Assembly (NCBI GenBank): GCA_023512835.1
Contig: JAKCVP010000033.1
Location: 124,001-188,000 of the forward strand
Reading direction: 5' to 3'
DNA: 64,000 bases
DNA from: Taxillus chinensis
Lineage: Eukaryota; Streptophyta; Magnoliopsida; Santalales; Loranthaceae
Within the stretch, counting starts at the first letter, position 1; each line of letters begins with the position of its first letter. Positions 44,499 through 55,649 of this stretch are shown in pieces. A program made the position numbers and the translations under genes. The notes below the pieces were generated by a model. That model was not told the origin of the DNA, ran no database searches, and saw nothing but the letters and a program-made list of their open reading frames with translations.

Positions 44499-45371
44499 AT
44501 GCCCGAACCTCTCATAGCAGCAGTAACAGGCGCAAACAAGGGCATAGGCTACGCCATAATCCGCTCCATAGCCCTCCAATTCCCAACCTCACACCTAGGC
44601 TCAACAGGCGCGCCCCTAATCCTCTACCTCACAGCCCGCGACCGCACCCGTGGCGAACAAGCCGTCGCATCCATCCTCGCCGACCCAGACCTAAAGTCCG
44701 CCAAAGCCCTCTCGCAACACGGCGGCCCCACATCAGTAAAATACCGCCAACTAGACATTTCCCAGGAGCAATCCATCAAGGACTTTGAGACGTTCCTCAA
44801 GCAAGAGCACAAGGATGGCATCGATGTCCTCGTGAACAATGCAGGCGTGGCTTTTGACGGGTTTGACGCAGAAATCGTGAAGAAGACGCTGGATTGCAAT
44901 TATCACGGTACGCGGCATATCACGGAGACGATACTCCCGCATGTGCGACGCGGCGGACGGATCGTAAATGTTTCCTCCATGGCCGGCAAGCTGAACAAGT
45001 ACGGCCCGGAAATCACAGCTACCTTTCGCGCTGCGCGTAGCGTAGCGAGCATCACTGGTCTGATGGACGAGTATCTGTCGCTGGTCAAGGCTGGCAAGGA
45101 GAAGGAGGCGGGATGGCCGAGCGCAGGGTATGCTGTGAGTAAAGCTGGGGTGACGGGCATGACGAAGGCGATTGGCAAGGGCGAGGAGGCGCGGGAGCGG
45201 GGCGTACTGGTCAATTCTTGCTGTCCAGGGTATGTAGTTACTGATATGACCAAGGGCCGGGGGCGCAAGACGCCTGAGCAAGGCGCACAGACGCCTGTTC
45301 GGCTTGCACTGCAGGACATTGGGGGCGTGAGTGGGGAGTTTTGGGAGCACGAAGAGGTTTCGCAGTGGTAG
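44499..45371 (+). CDS. Short-chain dehydrogenase, carbonyl reductase (CBR1) type
   Basis: A single exon encodes 290 aa in a good start context (AACAATGCC). The NADP(H)-binding motif TGANKGIG is at 10-17, NNAG at 113-116, the catalytic Ser in NVSSMAG (about 159-160), and YAVSK gives Tyr211 and Lys215. The insert between the Ser and the Tyr (about 165-210), with a long helix, is a hallmark of carbonyl reductase 1-like enzymes, which reduce quinones and other carbonyls in the cytosol. The first 80 codons prefer A- and C-ending triplets more than the rest of the gene. It converges on an esterase gene 181 bp away. Confidence 0.9.
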   Translation: MPEPLIAAVTGANKGIGYAIIRSIALQFPTSHLGSTGAPLILYLTARDRTRGEQAVASILADPDLKSAKALSQHGGPTSVKYRQLDISQEQSIKDFETFLKQEHKDGIDVLVNNAGVAFDGFDAEIVKKTLDCNYHGTRHITETILPHVRRGGRIVNVSSMAGKLNKYGPEITATFRAARSVASITGLMDEYLSLVKAGKEKEAGWPSAGYAVSKAGVTGMTKAIGKGEEARERGVLVNSCCPGYVVTDMTKGRGRKTPEQGAQTPVRLALQDIGGVSGEFWEHEEVSQW

Positions 45372-45552
45372 TTTGGTGCATTACTGGAGCAGAGGCGACT
45401 TGTAACATTATCTGTACCACGACGCAGAGTCGTCCTGCGTGTGCGTGGACTGCTCAAGATGGTGTATAGATGCATCAAGGGCATATGACGGCAATGTATG
45501 TACTTGGAATAGAAAAGTTTAGTATTCGAATAGTGGACGCGCTCCGTAAGCT

Positions 45553-46611
45553 TCATTGCTTTTTCCAGGCCTCGACGAACCAGCTTGCCATATCCTCCCT
45601 TAGATCCTGCTTTGCCAACAGTCGCTTGGCTTCCCTCTCCTTGTCGTCCTTCACCGGAAAATGATCAAAAGCATGCAACTGCCCCTTCATTAATTTCCAC
45701 CGAACGTCACCAGCCTTCCAGCCATCTGTCAATTTCACGCGTTCCAATCCAGCAGCGAGCTTCTCTGTCATCATTCTTGATTCATAGCAGAGCATGTCAT
45801 GCTCGCATCCGATAACGAAGATTCTGTCAGGCAGATGGTTCCTTTTGGAAAAGTATGTAGGGCTGATCCGTGGATCATAAAGAATACTCCTGTCCTTTGT
45901 GCCAAGGTAGATCTCCAAGAACCCATTGCCCTCGCCGAGAAAATCGGGAATGTCAGGATCGGGCCGTGATGCCAGCATCTCCTCAGCTGTCGGGACCATG
46001 CTGACGAGAGGGTAGACAGCAAGTAGGCCGTGAATCTTCCCGCGTAGCCTCTCGTCCTGCGCAACACCTAGGACGAAATTTCCACCGGCGGAAGCACCGC
46101 ACAGAACGACGCGACGTGAGTCGATGCCGAGCTCCTCTACAGACGAGTCCGATAAAAGCTGTTGTATCGTCTGGACCACATCTTCGTAGCCAGCAGGGAA
46201 GACGTTCTGCGGAGCTTTGCGATAGTCGATGCTAATGACTAGACAATTGCATGTATCGGCGAAGAAGCGAGCAGATTCATCGTCGACGGCCGGGGTGTTC
46301 ATGATGAAGCCCCCACCATGAATCATAATCACTAGCGGGAGTGGCCCAGCGCTTGGATGCTTTGGCTTAAATACACGAGCAGGCCATAGATCCTTGCGGT
46401 CCAAGATGTCGACCCAGGCATCGGGTTGTGTAGCTGGAGAGAAGTAGCGCGTATGTAGGAGAGTGACAACGGTGTTCTGAATCAGTTGGAGTACGGTAAG
46501 GCTGACGACCCTGAGTATGTAAGCCAGCCTGTCGCGAAACTCAGCAATGTCGATACTCGAAGAGCGAAAGCCCCGCAAAGGATGCGTTAGTCGGTCACCA
46601 GTGAGGGCCAT
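45553..46611 (-). CDS. Alpha/beta hydrolase, hormone-sensitive-lipase (HSL) type esterase
   Basis: A single exon encodes 352 aa. The oxyanion motif HGGGF is at 98-102, the nucleophile elbow GASAG gives Ser174, the acid is Asp272 (GCEHDML), and the His is probably His313 in QLHAFDHF. A hydrophobic helix near residues 30-52 (AYILRVVSLTVLQLIQNTVV) may anchor it to a membrane or form the cap. HGGG plus GDSAG/GASAG places it in the HSL group, which includes fungal carboxylesterases and lactone hydrolases. The substrate is unknown. It is preceded by a 793-bp gap and followed by the convergent SDR gene. Confidence 0.88.
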   Translation of the reverse strand: MALTGDRLTHPLRGFRSSSIDIAEFRDRLAYILRVVSLTVLQLIQNTVVTLLHTRYFSPATQPDAWVDILDRKDLWPARVFKPKHPSAGPLPLVIMIHGGGFIMNTPAVDDESARFFADTCNCLVISIDYRKAPQNVFPAGYEDVVQTIQQLLSDSSVEELGIDSRRVVLCGASAGGNFVLGVAQDERLRGKIHGLLAVYPLVSMVPTAEEMLASRPDPDIPDFLGEGNGFLEIYLGTKDRSILYDPRISPTYFSKRNHLPDRIFVIGCEHDMLCYESRMMTEKLAAGLERVKLTDGWKAGDVRWKLMKGQLHAFDHFPVKDDKEREAKRLLAKQDLREDMASWFVEAWKKQ

Positions 46612-47404
46612 TGCAAGAGCTGCGGTGACTCGACCCGACGGGCGCGACAGGAGAAGCTGGCCATTTTAATTCTGCAGCAGGAGCTACTTGTCGACGTCAG
46701 ACAAGAGCGATTTCCGCAGCCAGCTCCAGGATGAACTATGTGACCATGGTGCCTCTAGGATCGGAGGGGAGGCGTGGGAGGCTAAATCCGAGATGTCGAC
46801 CGTCGAGGCTCAGCCGCATGTTTTAGGTGACGGCTAGCGCTTGACAAGCTGCATTGGTTGCAACTATCCGCCCGCACGTGGACTAGGTCGGTTCAACCAG
46901 CACATCCAGGTCGGCGTGGATGGCGCTACTGATTGTAGTGATTGTATACGAGGGTGGTGAGCGGACTTCGCTGTCTGTTGCGCTGACTCAGCCGTATAAC
47001 GGTGTCTCTTGCACTCACCTTCCGAAGCCATCTTACCTCCCACAACAGAGAACAACATGGTAGGACTATTTCGTGTCCTGCGTTTCTTGCTGCTCGTGCA
47101 TTCCCGCTTGTCTGAGGCTCGGTGCGAAAGAAGTTGATCCATGGGCAGGCATTGGTCAGTGACAGACCACCTCGGGTCTTGTACCCCGTCTGCCCGACCG
47201 ACCGGGCCGAGAGAGGTGAACAGATGCGCAAGCAAGCACACACATTTCCGCTAATGAGCTACATCAAGGGCATTGCGGGCTGATTCAGTCGTGTGCAGGG
47301 TGTCGTGTTCATGGCATCGTCTATCTACCATCGCAATGCATGTGGCCCAAACCAACCGCCCAGAGAAAGCCGCTATGTAAGTACGTGTTCCAGAATCAAA
47401 AGGG
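46612..47404. promoter_or_regulatory. Upstream region of the esterase
   Basis: Between two minus-strand genes. Minus-strand frames near 46860-47240 contain possible donors (GTAAGA, GTGAGT), but I could not assemble a convincing gene. Confidence 0.4.
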
Positions 47405-48833
47405 TCATTGAAGGGTGGAGCGCAGGTTGTCCACCAGAGGTCCACTTGGTGGCGATGGACCTGATTTCAGAGGTCGAGGGAACTCGTTCCGAAGCCGGAC
47501 CGCAGCATCTGCCACAGGATGTTCCCACACTGTCCCGCGGAGTTGAGCGTAGATGTCTCGTAACAGCGAGTCTTGCCATGCGTCGAACAGCCATTCGTCT
47601 GGGTCTAGCAGTGGCGCAAAGTACGCCAGCACAATAATGGCCGAGGGCTTGTTATCTTCTAGCATAGATAAATAAAGCGTGCTGATTTCCGCCGGCCATC
47701 GCATGACGTGGTCTATCAGGCGCTTCGAGGTGAAGACGTAGTCTAGCGTTCGCCGTAGCGAGCTGATGGCATCAAGGCAGGCCTCTGCCTCTGCTTCCGA
47801 GTTAGACGGCAGCTTTGCCTGTGTGGTGAGCCACCGCAGATGCTGGTCCACATGCTGCGGAAGGCCATCGTGCGTTGCTTCGCCTTGGTCTATCAACGTT
47901 GCCAGGGGGCCCTCGGCAACCCAACCCCCTGTACATTTTCGTGAGCTACTTAACATCGCATTCGCATAAGGACCACTCACAAGTGCCTAGGGTCAAGAAA
48001 GCACTCCCTCTCATTAGATTTATTGCTTGCACAATCCCGCTTATCGACCGAAAGTTTACCTGATTCCTGTACAGGGGCCATGCCCAGTGATAGACGGCCA
48101 CCAGCGCGGAAAAGGCAAAACTAAGCTGCTTGTCAGCGCTCCTGGTTCGCGTCGGCTGCAGATGTTCAGTAGTGGTCCTACCAGTGCGAGGCATTGGCGC
48201 GGTTCAAGTTCGCAAGAGCGACTCTACTGAGGCCCAAGCCAATATCGACATGACCCTGGGCCAATGACAGCCAGTATGCAGCATCGTTTGGGGACTTTGC
48301 AGCCAAATGAGCAGCGGAGACGGCGAAGACGGCACGCATCACATACTCCTCTTCACAGGCAAGCTGCATACAAGGGACAGCCCATGCCTGTTGGGCCTCG
48401 GGGCGCTTGTTCATGGTTCTGGCTGTCTCGACAGTGAAATGATGCAAGAGTCGAAGATCTACCAGGCTCAAGGCAGAGGCAGCGGGGCCAGCAGCAGGGT
48501 GAGGGGAAACAGGGGTGGCGGATGGCGGCCGTGGGGGTCTGGCATCAGTGGTGGCAGTGTTTGGCTTGGAGGTGGAGGCGCTCGTAGTGGCGGTGGCCGA
48601 ATGCGGCTCCTGGGATGCAGAGGATTGGGGAGAGGAGGAGACATGTAGGAAGCTGCAGTCTTGATTCAAACGAGTGCAGTTTCCACACTTTGGCCTTCTC
48701 TGCTCGTCGCACTGCAAGGCGGCGGTCAGTCCGAGCAGCGTGCGCATGATGGAGAAGAGCCTACCTTGACCCGCCGGGCCTTACATTGCAAACAGCCGGC
48801 GCGCGACTTCTTATGGCCCAGTCGCGGCGGCAT
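47405..48833 (-). CDS. Zn2Cys6 transcription factor (short, Upc2-like family)
   Basis: Four exons: 48765-48833, 48182-48711, 47981-48141 and 47405-47928, giving 427 aa. The binuclear cluster is split by the first 53-nt intron: Cys14, Cys17, Cys24 then Cys32, Cys35 and Cys42 (CLQCKARRVK / CDEQRRPKCGNC). A Ser/Thr/Pro-rich linker follows, then the fungal regulatory domain beginning LRLLHHFTVETARTM, with AVSAAHLAA, NRANASHW and LSFAFSALVAVYHWAW. This layout is typical of sterol-uptake-control-like regulators, with no proof of sterol function. The second intron is only 40 nt (48142-48181) but is needed to bypass a TAG. The gene is divergent from an acyl-CoA dehydrogenase. Confidence 0.83.
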
Positions 48834-49638
48834 CAGCCTCGTGATGTTAGTTGGGGAATCAATTGGACGGCAGTCGGACCAGAGTCATTGGGCGGAAGAA
48901 AGCGAGAGCGAGAACGCGACGCTGCACCGGGAAAGAAAAGGGTCAAGGCAGATCCTGTGCGTGATTCGGGTGCAATGTGCTGGCCCTTTAATGACGCCGG
49001 TGCGTGCGTATAAAGAGACGGACTGGTTCGCGTGTATCTGCCGCAAGAACGAGTGTGGGACCTGCGAGCAGAAGACAGTGGGTCTGTTTCAAAGTGAGGA
49101 GGAGGAGGAGGAGGCGTGCACAATTTTGTACGGTACTGACTCCAGCGACACACCCGGGCCTGCACAACCATCACCACGGCGCGAGTCGCTCGAGTCCATC
49201 ATCGCCTACATGTGTGAGCTGAGGCCAGAGGGCAGAGGCAGACGAGGTGCAGCAGAGCAACTCGTCTTTTGCGCGTTGGTGCATGTCCTGGCGGGCAGGA
49301 GCGTTGGACGACGTCGGCGGTTGAGAAATGGACAAAGACCAATCCATCCAGCCCACTGACCACCGACCACGCACCAAACACCACGCCACACCCTCTCTGA
49401 TCTTCCCTGCCCACAGAGCCTCCTCGATCGCCTGTCGACTATTCTTAAATCAACACAAGCTCGGCTCGGTAGGGCCACACACCACTGCCAGCCATGCCCT
49501 CGGCTATTCCCCGCTTGCCTTTTGCCGCTGTCAAGCTGTATTACTAGCACTGCTACCCTCAAGCCTATATGAACCACAACTGTCAGACTCGGACCCCCAG
49601 TCAAGCAACACCGTCGCTACATACGCAGATAACTCACC
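48834..49638. promoter_or_regulatory. Divergent promoter (Zn2Cys6 regulator / acyl-CoA dehydrogenase)
   Basis: 805 bp between start codons. A GAGGAG run lies near 49095-49115, and a C-rich leader occupies 49370-49630. No gene was seen. Fatty-acid response elements (CCTCGG) would be worth looking for; I did not see an obvious tandem pair. Confidence 0.45.
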
Positions 49639-51057
49639 ATGGCAACAATCCCCTTCGCAGAGCACCCTTGGGTCTACGGTCTCCCGTCGCCCTACTACAA
49701 CGCCTCCCACAAGAAATGGCAGCAGACATGCCGCGACTTCATTACCTCAAACCTGTCCAACCAGGCTTTGGAGTATGAGCGTGCAGGCGAGGTCCCTGCC
49801 TCCGTCTTCGAAACCTTTGCTAAGGCCAACATGCTCATTCCTCATCTGCCAGCTCCCCTTCCCGCGCAATGGTTGCGGAAGCTCGGTCTAGGAGACCTGC
49901 CCGGGGGCCTCAAGGTCGAGGAGTTTGATTACATGCATACAGCCATCTACATTTCCGAAATGGCGCGCTCTGGTGTTTCTGGTCCCCCCTCGTCCTTATC
50001 GGCTGGCATGACTTATGGCATCCCGCCAATCATCAAATTTGGCTCCCGCACACTGCAGGACAAGTTCCTCCCGGACGCCCTGACGGGCAAGTCACGCTTC
50101 TGTATCGCCATTACCGAACCAGACGCTGGCTCAGACGTCGCCAACGTGCAGACTACTGCCCGCAAATCCAAAGACGGCAAGCACTACGTCGTGGACGGTG
50201 CGAAGAAATGGATCACAAACGGCATCTGGAGTGACTATGCTACCATGGCCGTGCGCACCGGATCCCAACAATCAGGGCCTGCAGGCCTCTCATTACTCGT
50301 GGTTCCCCTGAAAGCCAAGGGTGTGAGCATGCGCAAGATCCCCGTGCAAGGTCCCCAGACCTCAGGTACCACATACATTGAGCTCGACGAAGTTCATGTT
50401 CCAGTCGAGAACCTAATTGGCGAAGAGGGCAAGGGCATGATGTACGTCATGACAAACTTCAATCACGAACGCTTGACAATCTCCATTGGCGTGGCAACAC
50501 AGGCGCGATGCGCACTCGCCGCTGCATTCGAGTACGTGATGAAACGTGAAGCCTTCGGCAAGACCCTGATGGACCAGCCTGTCGTACGGAATCGTCTGGC
50601 TCGGGCCGGCGCGGACCTCGAGAGTCTATGGAGCTGGATCGAGGGATTCTGCTACCAAATGTGTCACCTCAGCAAGGCAGACGCAGACAGGGAGCTCGGC
50701 GGCCTGACGGCGCTGGTAAAGGCCAAGGCAGGCATGGTCATTTCAACGTGCGCTGAGACGGCCGTCCTACTGTTTGGCGGAAACGGTTACACGCGCACGG
50801 GACAGGGTGAGATTGCCGAGCGGATTTATCGAGATGTGATGGGCGCAAGAATACCCGGTGGTAAGTTTGGCCCTTCCTCTTGACATTGGACGTGTCCCCT
50901 GGACAGGCCACGAAACACCGCACGACACTGCGCACACATTGCTGACAAAATTTGAAACGCAGGTTCCGAAGATGTAATGCTGGACCTATCTGTGCGCCAA
51001 CTAGTAAAGAACTACCAGAAAAAGACAAAAGAGCTGAGCAAATCGTCCAAGATTTAA
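49639..51057 (+). CDS. Acyl-CoA dehydrogenase family flavoenzyme
   Basis: Exons 49639-50860 and 50963-51057 are joined over a 102-nt intron (GTAAGT..ACGCAG), giving 438 aa. The FAD-binding blocks FCIAITEPDAGSDVANVQTT and KHYVVDGAKKWITNG are clear, as are QGPQTSGTTYIELDEVHVP and FNHERLTISIGVATQARCAL. The C-terminal LLFGGNGYTRTGQGEIAERI precedes the usual YRDVMGARIPGGSEDVMLDL, which is completed only by exon 2. It should oxidise an acyl-CoA or related ester in mitochondria or peroxisomes. No clear N-terminal mitochondrial presequence or C-terminal SKL is seen; the end is KSSKI. Flanking Zn2Cys6 regulators, one FarA-like, support a role in fatty- or branched-chain acid breakdown. Confidence 0.9.
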
Positions 51058-51243
51058 ACAAGAAGTGCATGAAGATGGAAAAAAGCATCAGTCGTGTCTT
51101 CGTAATCTATGAACACTCCACAACCAGATATCCCCGTCCAACCCTCCCTTTGCGAGCCGAAATGTCCCAAAAGGTCGTCGCAATGCTAACCATCCTTCCT
51201 ACTTTTGTATAATTACACCACAGATAACCCTCCAATGAATCAA

Positions 51244-54059
51244 TCAGGCAGAAACATCAACCTTCATAGGCTGATCATCCTCAATCGTGCCAGGCGACAA
51301 GTCATCAGCATCATTCACATCGTTACCAGCGTCCCCCGCATCAGCATCGACATTAGCGTTAACGTCAATGTCAACGTCAACGTCAACATCAGCGTCGACA
51401 TCAGCATCAGCAATAACGCCCGACCCCAAGATATCATGATCCTTGATCGTCGTAAGCCAATCCATATCAAAAGTGAAACCGCTAGATTCACCCTGCATCG
51501 AAGCATAGCCGCCCTTGCCGAGCCCATCGTTGAGCGCATCCGTATTGATGAGAGCGTCAAAGTCAAATTCGACCATGCCGCCCATGAACGTTTCGGGCTC
51601 TCGGTCCGGCATTGCCGTCGAAGGTTCCGAGTCGGGTGGTGTAGACGCCAGGAATGACTCGAGTTTCTCTGCGACTTCTTCTTCGTAGCTCGCGGGATCG
51701 GCAGGGGAGTCCTCTGAAGACAGGTCTGGTGGTGGTGTTAGAGGCCGCCGGAGAGGCGGGATCAGGTTCTGCTGGACGCCTGCGTCTACTAAGTCGTCCG
51801 TGCACCAAGCTTTGCGCCACTTGTGTGCCGAGGGCGTGTTGGCTGAAGAATTGGATTGCGATTTGGAGTTGCTGGGGATTTGAATGTCAGCTTTGCGCAC
51901 GGCGGCCTCTATTAGCGCCATAGAGAAGTCGGCGGCTGCATAGGCATCGCTTAGTCTGCTCAGGACTTGGATGCATTGACAGAAGCCTTGTAGACCCTGG
52001 GTGCGGAGTTCCTCCGATGTGGCTTTGATATCCAACAGGTGAGTTATAATTGCGGGCTGTAAAACAGTCACTCCGGCTATTTTTATCTGTTAGATATGAC
52101 TCGGAATGCTAGAGTGGAAGCGGGAATAAGACCTGACTTACTTGTGGGGAGATACCGAACCCAGTTGACGCGTAGCAGGTCCTTGGCGATGTCGGTGATC
52201 TTGGCAGCTGCAATGCGGACCTGGGCTCGCGAGCTTTCCAAGGCCTCCCAGCCTGATGTCGAGGTTGGTGCAGGTGGTGCAGCTGCTTCTGCAAAGACTT
52301 GCGGGCGATGCAATGCGCTCAAAGTCGTAAAGTACACCATGTGCAGGAGTGCACGGTTGACGATCAAGGGGGCTGATCGCTCCAGGGTGTCTGAGCCTTC
52401 GATACCATGCCACTGCGTGTCATGAGGTAGGTACTCGTAAAAGTATTGTAACTCTCTGTGGCATGCCTTGACTTCTGTTCGCTCCGGATCCAATTTCTTG
52501 GGAAGAAGAGTGCCTGTTGTCTTCGTAATGCCATCGTCTGATATACTTCCGGACTCTGGAACGGAGTACTGTGCAGCTAGCACGTGGCTGATGCAGACGC
52601 AAAGCTTTGCCTTTTCAATGCAGGTGCGCGCGAGTGATCTCTGCATCTCCACGTCGCGCGCAATGGCGCAAGCTTCCGGAATGCATGTTAAACTCTCCGG
52701 AAGTGCCATGATTTCAAAGTCGTCCAGAGTGAGCATGGGCACATCCGAGTCTTCCGCTTTTATGCGTGTTGGCCGCCTCATGCCCAACGCGATCAGGCGG
52801 TCGCGCATCACACAGGACCACCAAACGCGTTTCCATTGTCTTTGACATTTCAGAGAAAGGCTTGAACGGGCAGGGTCGCGGTTGAGGCCGATTGTCTGCG
52901 CGAACGAAGCAGCGAGCCCCATCCAGTGCCAGGTATCTTTCAGATCATTGGGCATTTCATACCAAAAGGTCAGCATGAGGATGGCCTGAACGAGCGTCAT
53001 ACGATCGGTTTCGCAATCGAGGTCGTAGAGCACACGTGCTCGTTGATAGAATCTCTTGCGTGCTTCGCGCCTGGTGCTAAAACCTGCAGCTCGTAGAATG
53101 GACATGTCAACGAACGCGCTGCCGGCAAACATGACTGATTGGAACAAGAACAAGCTGACAGTGCCCTCTCCATGTTGAAGGGCTGAGAGAAACTCCACAA
53201 GATCTAGCACGGGCATGAAGGGATGGACAAACTCCAGATAGCCGCGCAAAAGCGCGCTTCTCACGCGGTCGTCAGGAACATCAAGGGCGGTCTTGCGGTT
53301 GAGGAAATCCAAGTCATCGGATCCAAGTTTGGTTGGGAGAGGCTTTATGTAAGATGGAAGAGTGGGTCGAGATGGCCGCTTGTCGTAAGAATTGGCAAAC
53401 ATGCGAAGAATGTAGTCGTTCCCATTCGAGTCTGTTTGGCTGTGAGTAAATCCGCTGCTTTCAGGACTAGCACTCTGTAGAGCCGGGTCGATGGCCACCG
53501 AACGGTCGCCATGAGTACGGTCTTTTGAAGGTCAGTCAGAAGGGCATAAACCATGTCTCGACGGACAAAAACATACACAATGGGTGAGGAACATGGGCCT
53601 CCTGATGGTGGTGGTGATGATGATGATGCTGGTGGCTGTGCGCAGAAAAGTTGCTTTCAAACGACGGGCGATGAGTGCTGTGATTTGAGATTGGATTCAA
53701 ATGCGAGTCAGGCTTTGTCTGTGTTGCATATGCCGCTGCGTCCAATGACAGGTTGTCAGGTCTTGATTTTCTAGACGAGATGAAGTGAGCAAAAGGTGGC
53801 AAGAGCCAGGAGCGGAAAGAGCGGACCTCTTGCGCTTGCTCTCACTGACTACACATGGAACCTGATCCAAGCGACAATTTGTGCAAGGCGACTGCTCGAC
53901 GACGTTGCAACGGACTTTTCGAGCTCGACAGCTTTGGCATGCCTTGGAGGCACGCCTCTTGACAGGTTTAGGAGTTCCTTTGCTCCGTCCTGTCATGGCA
54001 GCAGCGGATCGCTTGGCCGGTATGACGGAGGAAGACTGTTGCGACTGCTCGTTGCTCAT
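51244..54059 (-). CDS. Zn2Cys6 regulator resembling FarA/CTF1-beta fatty-acid regulators
   Basis: Four exons: 53827-54059, 53577-53770, 52142-53521 and 51244-52076, giving 879 aa. The introns are 56, 55 and 65 nt, with CTGAC, CTCAC or CTAAC branch sites. The zinc cluster is KACQSCRARKVRCNVVEQSP then CTNCRLDQVPC (Cys41, 44, 51, 59, 62, 69), preceded by basic KPVKRRAS. A His8 run and the PSYIKPLPTKLGSDDLDFL block lead into the fungal_trans domain (about 180-480: GYLEFVHPFMPVLDLVEFL, TFWYEMPNDLKDTWHWMGLA, RVWWSCVMRDRLIALGMRRP). The acidic C-terminus holds an Asp-Val repeat and may activate transcription. The cluster and linker are close to FarA/CTF1-beta, which induce beta-oxidation or cutinase genes. 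Its neighbour is an acyl-CoA dehydrogenase, with converging ends only 186 bp apart. Confidence 0.84.
51339..51412 (-). repeat. Hexameric repeat coding Asp-Val/Asp-Ala run
   Basis: Imperfect 6-bp units (GTCAAC, ATCAGC, GTCGAC on the plus strand) encode an alternating Asp-Val/Ala tract near the C-terminus of the FarA-like regulator. Confidence 0.85.
53605..53628 (-). repeat. His8 codon run
   Basis: Eight consecutive CAC/CAT codons (GTG/ATG on the plus strand) lie in exon 2 of the FarA-like regulator. Confidence 0.9.
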
Positions 54060-54628
54060 GTTGTGCAGAGTGTAGTTGACATTACGTTTGGACAGGAAGA
54101 GAGTTGGAGAGGGCAGATGAGAGTGATTACTCAGGGACTGCACATGTCTTTCTTGGAAGTGTATTATTATTTGAACGATGGACTGCTGGATCGCACTAGT
54201 CGACTAGCACCTGGGAGGGCGTAAAACCCCGCAGATGGAGCGCACATGAAGAAACGGCACACTTGTCAGTCGATTGGCTTTACGCCCGTAGACCACTTGC
54301 GTCTTGCTGTTGCGCTATATCACTGATTACTGTGCGTGGCTTTCATGGCACGCATGGCTTGTGCGCCGCTGCGAACCCGATGGATCAGACTTGTTTGAAG
54401 TCAGCGTGAAGATCCCGCGCTGCGACGGTCGAGATGAGATGACGAGCATCAGAAGCAAAAGATCCGCTGTCGTTCCAGACTTGAGCAGCAAAAAGAGGCG
54501 TTCATTGACCACGGGAGCCGGCGACAGACTAGGGCGTGCCCTCCCCCAGGTGTGTGCGGGATGATGTGCGCTTGTCAACGGATGCTTGTCTCGACCTGGA
54601 ATTGGTCCGCTGCCCGTGACCGCACAAA
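54060..54628. promoter_or_regulatory. Upstream region of the FarA-like regulator
   Basis: Promoter of the minus-strand regulator. No gene was seen. Confidence 0.45.
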
Positions 54629-55042
54629 ATGGAACCCGTGTATACGACGTGCGTCTTCATAAGCAAGTCAACCCTTGCACATGCTCGACATCGAGACTCA
54701 CCTTCACAATTGCAACAGCTGCTGCTATCCCTGAGACGGGCAAATGGTGCCGGCGAAGCGAGGGTGTACGCGGATTTGGTCCTTGATCATCTGCGGAACT
54801 TGACAGCAATGCCGTCCCAGCGCTCCACACCGGCTGACGTATTGGCAAAGAGGAGCCGCTTCCGAAGTGATGACGGTCGGAGGAGGAGACATCATCTTGC
54901 AGAGTCTGTGTATCAATGTATCTTTGTTGCTGATGATCTCCGCATCAGCCTCATCTGTGCAGCCGTCGATTGTCTGCGCTCTACTTTTGGGGTTGTACAA
55001 CCATACGGATTGCATGCCAGCAGAGGATCAAGCATAAATTGA
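54629..55042 (+). CDS. Weak candidate 137-aa ORF
   Basis: A single frame from ATG at 54629 encodes an Arg/Leu/Ser-rich product with helical stretches (EARVYADLVLDHLRNLTAMP). It has no domain, no signal peptide and no clear promoter. A minus-strand frame at 54913-55290 is about equally open, so chance is a real possibility. Confidence 0.18.
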   Translation: MEPVYTTCVFISKSTLAHARHRDSPSQLQQLLLSLRRANGAGEARVYADLVLDHLRNLTAMPSQRSTPADVLAKRSRFRSDDGRRRRHHLAESVYQCIFVADDLRISLICAAVDCLRSTFGVVQPYGLHASRGSSIN

Positions 55043-55649
55043 TGCGTGTGCGTAGCCGTCCAGATCGTCGACCCTTCACAAATCCTTCCAACGGCGTCTA
55101 GTTTCCAAGCCTCTTCCAAGCCCGTCAGGACACACGACCAACCACCCGCCCCATCCTGCTCTGTTGTTGGCTGCTGCAGTTCTTCACGGAATTTGTCCGC
55201 TCTCCGTCGGCGGAACATTTGAACACTCAAATTGTTCCAAATGCTGGTGCCTGGTCTCGCCTTTACTGCTTGTAGCTTGACATGGCACACGCTTTCAATG
55301 CCACTGGAGATCGTCTAAATTGCTGCTGGGCAAGGCGTGAGCCGTTGCAGATGCTTGATATGAACACTTTACTCGTTTTATTGCCTGTTTCGTCCAATTT
55401 GTGAAGCTGGTGTGGATTCACTCATCAGCCGCTCGCCAACCCCCAAATTTTGTGGCTTGCAGCCCTCGCCACTGCTGCGGACCCCAGGCTTGGCCTATCA
55501 AAGTCGAGAACATGCACTGGAGGCTGTTCGGGCCAGGCGTCTTGCCGTGCTGCTGTGGGCCGAGCGGAAGGTTTATGCGAGCATCTAGATAGCCCACGCT
55601 TCCAGGTTCCCTCGTCCAAGACATGTACCGCCATTTTCCCCACTCCCAT
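55043..55649. other. Intergenic region beside the HAD pseudogene
   Basis: Frames on both strands have no recognisable content. Degraded sequence related to the adjacent pseudogene is possible but not visible. Confidence 0.4.

Noticed and set aside
48661..49359. 232-codon plus-strand frame
   Set aside because: It is antisense to the first exons of the Zn2Cys6 regulator and then runs through its promoter; the regulator frame is clearly the real one.
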